From: Chaenocephalus aceratus | Taxonomy: Eukaryota; Chordata; Actinopteri; Perciformes; Channichthyidae | Reading direction: 5' to 3' | DNA: 64,000 nt | NCBI GenBank assembly: GCA_023974075.1 | Contig: CM043792.1 | Coordinates: forward strand, 18,009,373-18,073,372 | Shown here: positions 24,183 through 37,397 of the stretch, piece after piece | How the letters are laid out: each line of letters begins with the position of its first letter | How positions within the stretch are numbered: the first letter of the stretch is position 1 | The notes under the pieces: generated by a model | The model's input: the letters and a program-made list of their open reading frames with translations, nothing else | Database searches by the model: none | Told to the model about the DNA's origin: nothing | Translations under genes and position numbers: made by a program

Positions 24183-25336
24183 GCTTCTCGTTTTCTCACA
24201 TGCTCTGGCAGCTAGCGCGTGCATGAGAGAGGGGAGGGACTTAGAGCGTGCTTGAGAGGAGCGGGACTGCAGGCACGGCTGCAGTGCAGGGAGTGGAAGC
24301 AGAGCGCTGAACACACACGGCTCTTATTAAAACGGCGCTTTCTCACCGGAGTACTTTCCCCCGTCATTCTTAAAGTACCGATACTAATGAAACGGAGGAA
24401 TCGTAACGTTTTTAACGGCAGGGTATCGCGGGTACCTTTCAAGTATCGGTACACCGTGCAACACTACGGCGTATACTGCCACCCGAAGTCCCCGGCCGGA
24501 AGTCCGCGGAGTTGGGGACTGGCTTCAGTAGAAGCTGCTGGGAAGCCTTCCGAGTAAGTCGCCAGAACGCCGACACCTCCTCATCACTCCACCACTCCAA
24601 TGTTTTTTTTTGTGTTGCCATAGGTTATTTTCTCTCCGTTGGTGCACGGGGCTAATGGTAATAATGCTAATGCCAGCAAATACAAAGGCGGCTTCTCAAA
24701 ACTTTCCAGAGTTTTACGGGGCGTGGTTTGCAATTCGCCCAGCCAATCAGATATTGGTACTTTTTTCTCCCCAGGAAAGTACCACCTCTCTAGCAGGCAC
24801 TAAAAATGGGGGTAAAAGTTCTCTGAACTAAGTTCTATTTTTGGTGTGAACGCAAAATTCCAGGCACTATCGGAACTAAACGGGAAAAGTACGGGGAAAA
24901 GTACTCCAGTGTGAAAGCGCCTATGGCACTCTTGACACAGCCACGGTAAAATGAGATCATGTATGCAGCTATATTTTTGTTACATTATTTTCTGCAAAAT
25001 AATTGAACTGCCAGTCCCCTTGTAATTACATAAGGGGTGAAGGCAAAGGCACAGCTAGGAAAAGGCTGATGAGGGAGTATTGAATTTGCACTTCAATTAG
25101 AGTGCTTATAAAGTGTGGATTACACAAGGACTCGAGGGCCGCCGCTGTCACTCAATTACCACAGTGTTCTATGGGAGGAGGGACGGCAGGTAGGAGGGGT
25201 GGACAGTGAACGCATCAGGGCAAAGCAGCAAGGTGGCGGGCGAAGGCATGCGAGAATAGGCCTGAGCCACATCTCTAATCAGGACGAATTCATGCAGAAG
25301 CAATGGAAAACAACTTGAGGGAGGTCCATCCAGGTG

Positions 25337-25606
25337 TGATTCAATCAATCAATCAATCAATGTTTATTTATATAGCCCAATATCACAAATGTTACATTTG
25401 TCTCAGTGGTCTTCACAGTGTGTACAGAATATCAGTATGACAATACGACACCCTCTGTCCTTAGACCCTCACATCGTACAAGGAAAAACTTCCGGAAAAA
25501 ACCCACAGTTTAAAGGGAAAAATGGGAGAAACCTCAGGGAGAGCAACAGAGGAGGGATCCCTCTCCCAGGACGGACAGACGTCCTGGGAGAGGGACAGGT
25601 CTCTCT
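25337..25606. repeat. retroposon-like interspersed repeat
   Basis: It starts with tandem ATCA units followed by TGTTTATTTATATAGCCCAA, and later contains the GGGAGAAACCTCAGGGAGAG block. This combination is a very common fish interspersed repeat, probably the tail of a LINE or SINE. Clade assignment is from memory and uncertain. Confidence 0.65.
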
Positions 25607-26146
25607 CTCTCCAATCATAGCCTTGGATTCAACAACATGGACATCTGAAAACATCTGAGGTATTAAACTTCTCCGGCACGGCACGGAGTAGCAATACACT
25701 GATTTGAACCGCTTCTATATGTGCACTCATTTCCATTTTTATGTGTTGTTTAAACAAGTCTCCTTCAAGTTGAAGGGGGTAAACAGAGGAATCTGTACAA
25801 AAGGACCCCAAAAAAACAACATCAACAATGTGTCTGAGTCCCTGAGTTAATTCTCAAAAGGATTATTGAGCCAATGAGTGAAAATCACCGGCCATTTAGA
25901 GTGGATTTGTCTGCAAGGCAGCGATAAAAGACAGCTCGCTGTTCTACGGCTTAGCTCCTCGATTCTAGGAAGGACATGCTTTTAGAGTAAACAGTCCAAC
26001 AGCAGGGAAGGGGGAAAAAGAGAATTTCGAATTTGATAGCTTGGATGTATTCATAAAGACAATGTGAGATGACATGAATGTGAATAATTGGTTGTTATTG
26101 AATTTTATGAAGGGATATTGCTGCTTAATTGCTGATTGTGATGTGT
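25607..26146. other. gene-free stretch
   Basis: No exon, RNA gene or defined repeat recognised between the retroposon-like repeat and the hAT element. Confidence 0.5.
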
Positions 26147-26154
26147 ACATAAGG

Positions 26155-27167
26155 CAGTGGTTCTCAAAGTGGGGGGCGCGCCCCCCCTGGGGGGCGCAGA
26201 GGCATGACAGGGGGGGCGTGAGAGACCAGGAGGAAAAATGGTTAATAATAAAAAATAAATAAAAATCATAATTAAAAAAATGATTGATTCGAAAATAATA
26301 TGATACAGTACAGTACTATTACGTCTGGGTCTCTGTGTTTCATTAAAGCTTCCGGTGCTAGCGAGCTACGCTAATGGATATAAGGAGATTTTTCAACAAC
26401 AAGGTGGAAGAGAGTCCTCTCCTGTCAGACTGAGAGATTCAGTGAGCTCAAGGACTCTCTGTGTTTAGATAGTTAACTTTAGTCTAAGTTATCTCAGTGG
26501 GTCTCAAACGTTTTGGTCACCATTAATGTAAACAATTATTTCCGAGGCACACGTTTATATGATCATTATAGTTATAAAAAAATAAGAGAATAAATGAAAA
26601 ACAGGTATGTAATACTATATGACAGTAAAAAAAGAATAAAGTTTAAAAGGGTGATTTGAAAAATATCCATAAAGAAAAAGTAAATCTGTTTACAGTTCTG
26701 TTTCATATGGGTGTTAAGAGATGTATCCATAGATCTCTTCATTTTGCTCTCAACGTGCACCAGATTGATGCTTTTAACTTCAATATTTAGAAACAAATCT
26801 TCCCGGGGGAGCTTGCCCCCGGACCCCCCTATGTGAGGTCCACACACCACCTATAAAAATAGCACTTTACCCCTGCTTACACCTATACAGTATGCCGTGA
26901 GCTGATTATCGTGCCTTCATTGTAACAGTCGCGGGTACACTGTATATGCGTGGGAGTGTTGCAGTAGAATATTCCATTGTAGCGACCGGTACATTAATGG
27001 GAAACCCTAAATGTTTGAGCACCCTCTATGAAACGTCAAGCTACCCCACAGCACCCCCAAAATAAATCTCTGGCGCTGCCACTGAGCCTGACTATTTGTT
27101 TTGGCAGGGCTCGACTTTTTTTTTTCTCCAAAGGGGGGGCCTCACAGAAAAAGTTTGAGAACCACTG
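26155..27167. mobile_element. non-autonomous hAT element (1,013 bp)
   Basis: The left end is CAGTGGTTCTCAAAGTGGGG and the right end, reverse complemented, CAGTGGTTCTCAAACTTTTT, close to the classic Charlie-type hAT terminus. The exact 8-bp duplication ACATAAGG flanks it (26,147-26,154 and 27,168-27,175). The interior holds fragments resembling other hAT ends: CAGTGGGTCTCAAACG near 26,496, and near 27,085 the reverse complement of CAGTGGCAGCGCCAGAG. It may therefore be composite. No transposase frame was seen. Confidence 0.9.
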
Positions 27168-27497
27168 ACATAAGGCATAGTGAGATTCTTAAGATTTCTA
27201 CATGCAGAAGAAAATAAGGGTTTTATTATCTTCTGTTTAACTCTGCTGCTTCACAGTATAATAAGCTGGAGGCTGCAAAAACACAGGCTGACAGTGGTAT
27301 AAGATGGGGAGGTTACCTGAATTCAATTTGACATTGTTATAAGATATAAGTGGCAGTAATGTGAATGCGAAGCTCATGCTAATTGGATATGTGGATGAAG
27401 AAATAAAGGACGAACTAATAGCTTACTGCAAAAGGGGATTTTTATATCACGTACCTTAAATCTCCCAGTCTACAGGAATTTGATGTCTGTTTAAATC

Positions 27498-27523
27498 CTC
27501 TCTCTCTCTCTCTCTCTCTCTCT
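27498..27523. repeat. TC dinucleotide repeat
   Basis: An uninterrupted CT/TC run of about 26 bases. Confidence 0.9.
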
Positions 27524-27895
27524 GCTACTGTCAACAAAGAATGTGCAGGCTTCCCACAGGCCCTAAAGGAATCTCTCACACTGCACTCACATAATCACTT
27601 CAGACCCGGCTGTTTAGGCCGACATCTCCTCTGGGACTTACCAGCCGCTCGCTGCAGGCCAAATCAGACCGCTGAGTTAAAAAAAAAATCAACTGCAAGA
27701 CTGAAACAAAGAAGAGCAAGTCAGACAGAGCAGCACCAGACAGAGGTAGCGTCCAGGACTCGTCTTTTGGTGGCTGAATGTCATACACTCCTTCAGTAAT
27801 GTGATTATTTGGTGCTCTCCTGTATGAACACGATAGACTTTAAGAAGCTTCCCTTGAGAACGCAATATACACCCACAGATTGCATATGAACCTGC

Positions 27896-27896
27896 C

Positions 27897-27952
<56 letters not shown>

Positions 27953-27953
27953 T
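27896..27953. repeat. TGCG tetranucleotide microsatellite
   Basis: About 14 perfect TGCG units. The run is CpG-dense, which is unusual against the AT-rich surroundings. Confidence 0.92.
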
Positions 27954-30337
27954 GTGTGAGGCAGCTCGAGCATGTGTCTTTCACTGCCTAAGACCAGTTT
28001 AAATGCCCTTATCCTTTTGGAACACCAAATGGGATCCACAGCTTCATTTACTTATATCAAAGAAGCTGGATTTAATGACATGTTTAATGACTCCTTACAT
28101 TGGCAAATGGGCTCCAGTCAGAAAGAAGCCTTTCTCCTCCAATTAGAGGCATCCTTTGGAAGACAGACTTGCTGTTCTAAAAGAGGATCTCTTTTACCAA
28201 GACCAAGAAAAGAAGAACTGTTGACCCCTGGTCCCTCGCTAATGTCAGGCTCGAACAGGCTGGAAATACTATCAAGGTGGGAAACTATTTTTAACAGTGG
28301 CAGGCAGCGACGGGAGCCTCTTGGGAGTTGACATCTTATGAAAAGAGAGTTAAATAAATATTCGGGTTTTATGGATGGTATCTTAACTTCTTTACATTGA
28401 ATATAGTTCCACTACCAATGCTTACAGCTAGGGTTAAAACAGTTTTTCTGTCAAAATAAATGCAGCTCTGAAAAGTTGCACACTTGCAGATGTGTTGCTC
28501 TGAATTGGGCAAATCATTGTGTGGAATGTAGCACATCCTTGCTCTGAGCGTAGTTTGCCTCAGTGAACCAAATTATTAATATCTTAATTACCAACTACGA
28601 TATGAAAGTGTGAGACACATAACTAAAATTAAAAAGGCTTGTTTTTTTCTAGGCTGTCAGAGGCTGAGCTATGCAGCTTAAATTTGACTCAGTCAAACAG
28701 CAACTTCCTCTCCAGCACTGACTTGCATGTAGACACATTTGCATAGTATGGAGTGATTAAGAAGGGTTTCAGAGTAAAAAAATATATAAAATACCACATG
28801 GTGTGACAAAAAGTGCACAATAAGGTACAACGTCTTGAAGAGTTTTTGATATGAATTTGCTGAATAAACGATCCAACACAAAAATAAAAAAATAAAAACC
28901 TCAATTCACAGCCTTTGTTCTAAAGGTTGGGCAACTCAAAAGAGACAAATTAAATGAAGCAGCAGAGACAAAGATATCATGAGTTTTAGGGGGAGTCCAG
29001 ACAAACAGCCTCAAATGAAAGAGGCGCATCGGGATGCTTCTCATTGTAAATTGGAACTCCAAAGAGCAGCATGACACGGTCCCCACAAATCAAATAAAAC
29101 CATGTGATGTTGAACATTTCTTTTTCAGTCAATATGTGAAACATTTAATAAGGTACCACAAACCCTGAATGCTACACCTCCCATAACGCAATTTCGTAAT
29201 GTATTTTGTTTTTATTAACTGCTTTATGCTGACACTTCTGATTTAAAGAGTGTAGCCTGATAGGTTCATGAACAGTGTCCCTTTAAATAACGCTTTAACA
29301 TATTGTACTAGCAGGAAAACAATAATGAAACCTTTTGGGGAGACAGTAATGGAAACACACGTCCAACATTGTTTTTGAGCTATAAATCATAACTCAAAGA
29401 AAAATCATTAAGATCAGTGTAAGACATGATTCACTACATTTACCCCAAAGAGGCTCTCGTCTGTGTCTTTCAAACTGCAGTCATTATCTTCAACTAAAGT
29501 CGTTTCTGAGACAGAAAAGGACATTGGCTGTCTTTCAAGGCTTTGACACGCTAGGCTCCATCTACAAAATGTTGCACTATTACTCTGTTTCTAATTCAGA
29601 AGATAAACAAGGACATAAAACTGAATGCCAAAAAGTCACAGCATGAAGAACAAACCAAGCAGATTTCTCTCTGACACTCCATTTATCATTTCATTTAACC
29701 ACTTCATCCCCGTCTTGGTGGTGTATTTGCAAAGGCCTTCACCTGTTGGAAACAATGTTCTGCTCAGTGACCAGCAACCAAAGCACAGCACAACGCGGGC
29801 GTATCTGTTTTCCTCACACAGCTGGGGCATTAAGACCTTGTGCCACAGGTCTAAACATGTTTCAGTCCTCCATCCCCCAAATGAGGCTGCCTCTGCTCAT
29901 TAGGGATACAGCGTTTTAAAAACACAGAGAAACAGCCAGTGCCGTGGTCATTAAAGGTGCCATCGACTTTTAAATTAAGTCTCATAAAGGACCTATCAGT
30001 GTGAGGCCGGTAATGTACGACGGCGTAAAGCCAATCCTATCCCATTGCTGTGTTCTGTGAGGCTTTAACAGATCTGTTCTCATTTCACGCTATTAGAAAA
30101 GGTCTAAGACTGTAACACTTAACATCTCAGCACTCCCGGGCCTAATTTCTCATCATGTGCTATAATCCAATTTCACCATTTCATGTGACCTTTTTTTCTA
30201 TTAACCCCAACCAACACGGCAGGAAAGTTTATTTATTGAGCACCTTTAAAACACAGAATTAATTGCTCCACATATTAACACCTTTTTTATTTCTTGCAAA
30301 TATGTGTGAAGTGTTAATGTAATAGAATGCACAACTT

Positions 30338-30720
30338 AAAAGGTAGGGTAGGTAAGAATGGAGAAACCAGCTCGAGTGCGCTAGAATTTGAAAGTACGCA
30401 ACCGAAAAAAATCTGCCCCTTCCTTTAGACTTCCTTACAGAGCCCCTCCTCCAACACACACGCCCTCATTGCTCATGTGCGCGTGAGATAAGTTTGTGCA
30501 CGAGATGGAAGGCTGACAGGCAGGTAGGCCATCCAGTTTTAGCCAAGACTGCTAAAATAATTGGTCGTGCTTTTTACAGCGCCACGGCTTCCACAGATGC
30601 ATTTTTTGTATGTGTTTATTGTCAAAGCATTTAATATATTCATTGCCATCGGGATGTTAAGAGCATTCCATGGAATATAACAAAAAGTGTTTCTGAAGTG
30701 AATTACCTACCCCACCTTTA
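30338..30720. mobile_element. MITE (about 383 bp)
   Basis: The left end reads AAAAGGTAGGGTAGGTAA and the right end, reverse complemented, TAAAGGTGGGGTAGGTAA, giving clear terminal inverted repeats. Flanking TA bases could be the target duplication but are not certain. The interior is non-coding. This end motif recurs in many fish genomes. Confidence 0.7.
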
Positions 30721-33769
<3,049 letters not shown>

Positions 33770-34858
33770 GGAGTAAGTAGAGCCAGGTAATAGTACAACT
33801 GAGAAAGAAGGCACGTCACTGCCATAAATGTGGGCAAAGAATCGTGAAAGCAGATAAACTTTGACCCACATTGTTCCAGTGGGACGTCTGGAAACAGGGA
33901 GAGAAAGCCAATATAGGAACATACAAAAAGAAGTATGAGAGAAAACAAAATAAGCTATGTTTTAATAAATATTCGGCAACATGTCATAGAATTAAATGCT
34001 TTTTTCTTCTCGTCCCTGATTATGAGTAGCAGTCTTTGCCTTATTATATTAATCAGCAACAGAAATGATATAACATACAAATGTTGCAAACTTGTCCCAG
34101 GACATGAATATACATTAACTCTTCCAATCATCCGCTGTCTGGTTAGGGGGAAAACTCTAGTGTGCACGAGTTATGCATTTCACATTTACTGTAGCTTGAC
34201 TGAATATATCATTTAAGAAGAAATGGATACAGTATACACCATGGTATTGCACTAATAAATGACTACCACCAAAGAAAGATAGCTTTTCATGGGCATGCTG
34301 CATTTAAATAAACTCAGCTAGTTAGTTAACATGATTAGCTAAAAAATGTATTAAGCCCAAAGAAGATGAATGTCTCTCTCAGAGGCTTCACTGAAATAAT
34401 CATAGTGTTACTTGAAGCCGCATCAAGGTGCTGCAGATTGGAGAAATGAAAGTCGGTTACTGATATACAATTAATGTGACTTGGCAGCAGAGCTGGCTGG
34501 TGTCTAGGGTCATCTCTCTCTCACTCTTTTCCTCTTTCACACATGCATGCACACGCAACCAGACACAAAAAGCAGGAGAAATATCAATAAAATGCATTGC
34601 CACGTATTCTCACTTTGCTCTCCTCCTTGACAGACTCCTCCTCTCTTCCTCTTCCATGCTTTTGCGGTCTTAATCCATGTATCCTCCTGAGGAACCATCA
34701 AAGTAACTACCCGATTGTTATTATCTTACTCCGGCTTTACCAGTTTATTTTAAAACCTTTGTGTACCCTTTTACACATTTGGTGCAAGGAATGCCCGTAA
34801 TAGTGGACATTGAGCAACAGACCAGACATTAATCCTCCTCCCAGATGGTGAGGCTTAT

Positions 34859-34859
<1 letters not shown>

Positions 34860-34907
<48 letters not shown>
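34860..34907. repeat. GT dinucleotide repeat
   Basis: A perfect TG/GT run of about 47 bases. Confidence 0.95.
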
Positions 34908-34909
<2 letters not shown>

Positions 34910-35057
34910 ACATTCTTTTTTCATTGCTCACCACCTCATGCCTGCATTATAGCCAGACCTTCTTTTTTAGACTTCTGTGTGGGTAAACGTACCCAAGAGG
35001 TGGTTACACAAGAGCCTGATGTGTTTAAAGCTTAATTGAAGGAGCTACCCTTCATAT

Positions 35058-35510
35058 TTGCTAAAGGGGAACTCCACCAAAGTCTGTTTACAGGCATCAC
35101 TGCATATATGAACACATTTGTGGGCTTTGAAGCCCATTGTGAGCTGTGCTAAGCAAAATATGGTAGATTGCCTTCAGTGATCTTGCAAATGAAAAACAAA
35201 TCTGGAAGTGTGGAGTTAAAAAAAAGTATGATTTTACCTCTGTAGCTCGCTCTTCATCTCTGCTTGAGGCAAGCAGCTATAGCAGCTTGAGGCTCCATTA
35301 GCTGCTAGTAGAATAACATACCGGAATCTAAGATCAAACTGTTGGCAGTGGAGTTGCATTGTGGGTAATGTAGGTACAAGACTTGGAAGGGAAGAAGAAT
35401 GTGTGACATTACAAATTATAACTCTGGTTCCCCCGATTTTTTTTTTATCCCATTTTTCAGCAATGGTAGGAGTGCTATGTAAAGTACTCTGAGGCTTGAA
35501 ATAAAGCATA
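35058..35510. repeat. MITE-like interspersed repeat
   Basis: Begins AAAGGGGAACTCCACCAAAG and contains GAGTTGCATTGTGGGTAATG, both familiar from a common fish MITE. A matching inverted right end was not found, so the limits are rough. Confidence 0.45.
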
Positions 35511-36311
35511 TTTTAAAATAATTGTACATTCAGCAACAAGGACAGCTCCCGCCAGGAAATTGTCAAATGCCAGCATGTAAGGTAACAGTTAGGCTGCAAA
35601 GAATATGGTGGGCTTCTACAGACACACATTGGTCCTTAAACGCCTACACAAAAAACACATTCCCTCTTCAAATCAATAATCCAATATGTTCAGTCAGAGA
35701 TAACAGATGATCAGAAGATAGGTACTACGTGGTGCCAGGGGACGCCTCCATCACGCCTCGCTCACACATTTCAAGTGAAGAGAGGGCCCGCCAAATAGCA
35801 TCTCGAGGGGCTGCCAATCACCTCAGTAATGGTAATACTGGAGACAAATGAAGGCAATAACTAGCAATGGGATTAGACCTCTTATAAAAGTGTGAATGAG
35901 GGAGATTTAGGACATTTGTCTCCTGCACTACACTGCAAAACTGTGTGAGACTGTTTTTAAATGGGCCATATTTATCTGACACCATCAGGGTTTATTTTAA
36001 GTGTATATGCCCATTAAACTCAAAATGCAGGATTTCAGCTTCCAAGCATTTGGAATCCCATGAAATCAATATTACTGTAAATTACTGTCTATGCTATAGG
36101 ATGTCTGTCAAGAAATACATCAAAATTCAAATAACATCAAACATTAAATTGCAATTTGATTTATGTTCACTTTAAGTTGTCTACATCAATCTTTAACATA
36201 TCATTTCACCTAAACTGATGCCCCAATAATTGTCCATATGCGGCTCAGTGTTCCTTTTAGAAACATGCGCTCTGGTCTTTCAGGAGGGCCTAGTGATATA
36301 ACATATCTGTC

Positions 36312-36689
36312 TGTGACGTTGAGCGGCCCAGACCAAGCAAGGAGGCAGAGGCAGAACGTCCAAATATATAACCCGACGTGGGCATTTATTAAAAACATGG
36401 GCACAAAGTTCACCGCCTCAATCCTGCGGTTCTCCTTTCACACATCCTGCAGCCACAAGGATCTCACACACACACCCAGCCCTCTCAACAGACAGAGAAA
36501 CCGAGCCTAAATACACCCACTCTAATCAGCACAACAAGACACAGGTGAGGGGGGAGGAGACAACACAGGACACCAGGTGCACACCGTCATCAGCCACAGA
36601 CAACATATACTGTGCAATCACGCTAATAAAGTGCCCTATTACCCGGCCTGAAGCCGTCAGTCCATAGTGACGAAGTTCCCTTCGTCACA
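36312..36689 (-). repeat. 3' LTR of the compact LTR element
   Basis: This 378-base copy differs from the other LTR mainly by an extra 24 bases near 36,545-36,570, bounded by short ACACAGG repeats, and by lacking a few bases near its start. Otherwise the two are nearly identical, implying fairly recent insertion. Confidence 0.9.
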
Positions 36690-36708
36690 TTTCCTTCCCC
36701 CTCTCCCC
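36690..36708 (-). other. polypurine tract
   Basis: On the minus strand this is a run of G and A immediately upstream of the 3' LTR, the expected second-strand primer. Confidence 0.8.
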
Positions 36709-37011
36709 AGGAAGCACAGTGTCCCTACCGTCCCGGCCCCGGGACAACCAGTCAGCCACCCGGTTTCAACGCCGCCACCTCCAGCGGGGCCAGTGAAGCC
36801 GTTGTCCCCTCGTGGGTCCGGGTCCGCCTCCTCGGCCTGCAAACGCCGCTCCTCCTGCCCGTCTCCCTTCTCCCGCTGCCCGTCTCTCGTCTCCTGCTGC
36901 CCAACAGCCGTGGCCCCCTGGTCCGTTCCAGGCACAGCCACCCCCAGCCGCGGCTCCTCTCTTTGGTCCCTCTTCCTTCCTCTCGCAATTTTCACCTCCT
37001 TACTTGGTCGA

Positions 37012-37029
37012 ATCCCACTTCTGACACCA
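37012..37029 (-). other. primer-binding site, tRNA-Leu type
   Basis: The plus strand around 37,009-37,029 reads TCGAATCCCACTTCTGACACC, the 3' acceptor/T-arm end of a leucine tRNA. On the minus strand this begins two bases after the 5' LTR, where the primer should pair. It is not a tRNA gene, because the rest of the tRNA is absent. Confidence 0.85.
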
Positions 37030-37031
37030 AA

Positions 37032-37392
37032 TGTGACGCTGACCGTTGAGCGGCCCAGACCAAGCAAGGAGGCAGAGGCAGAACGTCCAAATATATAACC
37101 CGACGTGGGCATTTATTAAAAACATGGGCACAAAGTTCACCGCCTCAATCCTGCGGTTCTCCTTTCACACATCCTGCAGCCACAAGGATCTCACACACAC
37201 ACCCAGCCCTCTCAACAGACAGAGAAACCGAGCCTAAATACACACACTCTAATCAGCACAACAAGACACAGGACACCAGGTGCACACCGTCATCAGCCAC
37301 AGACAACATATACTGTGCAATCACGCTAATAAAGTGCCCTATTACCTGGCCTGAAGCCATCAGTCCATAGTGACGAAGTTCCCTTCGCCACA
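37032..37392 (-). repeat. 5' LTR of the compact LTR element
   Basis: A 361-base copy with the same TG...CA ends as the other LTR. It is followed on the plus side by the target duplication CTGTC. Confidence 0.9.
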
Positions 37393-37397
37393 CTGTC

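Larger units (their letters stand above)
23644..24466 (-). mobile_element. hAT element with BED-finger remnant (823 bp)
   Basis: The left end is TAGTGTTGTCACGATACC and the reverse complement of the right end is TAGTGTTGCACGGTGTACC. Exact 8-bp duplications CGGCGTAT lie on both sides (23,636-23,643 and 24,467-24,474). It carries a transposase 5' exon remnant on the minus strand, which also sets its orientation. It is inserted in the MITE-like element and itself carries a foldback element. Confidence 0.9.
23457..24923. mobile_element. MITE-like element, split by a hAT insertion
   Basis: The left end reads GCCGCTTTCACATCAAGTACTT and the right end, reverse complemented, GGCGCTTTCACACTGGAGTACTT, an imperfect inverted pair. 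The parts outside the hAT insertion match 49,030-49,630, sharing the GCAAATGAAGCCGCTG and GGCCGCAAACCACTTCAC blocks on the left and ACGGGGCGTGGTTTGCAAT on the right. No clear target duplication was seen, so the superfamily is open. Confidence 0.65.
27176..30337. other. gene-free stretch with microsatellites
   Basis: No supported exon. Two simple repeats are listed separately. The 29,960-30,190 segment is of balanced composition and looks like possible conserved non-coding DNA, not verifiable here. Confidence 0.5.
36312..37392 (-). mobile_element. compact non-autonomous LTR retrotransposon (1,081 bp)
   Basis: Two direct repeats (36,312-36,689 and 37,032-37,392) with TGTG...CACA termini enclose only 342 bases. 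The element is flanked by the 5-bp duplication CTGTC (36,307-36,311 and 37,393-37,397). On the minus strand the 5' LTR is followed two bases later by a primer-binding site that complements the 3' end of tRNA-Leu including CCA, and the 3' LTR is preceded by a polypurine tract. There is no gag or pol, so it depended on another element for replication, like TRIM elements. The complete signal set makes the call firm; assignment to a parent family (probably Gypsy-type) is open. Confidence 0.93.

Noticed and set aside
37009..37030. tRNA-Leu-like sequence
   Set aside because: Only the 3' tRNA end is present, placed exactly as an LTR-element primer site. It is not a tRNA gene.
36657..37112. Overlapping frames of 143-151 codons on both strands
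   Set aside because: They lie in the non-coding core and LTR edges of the compact LTR element and come from its GC-rich composition.
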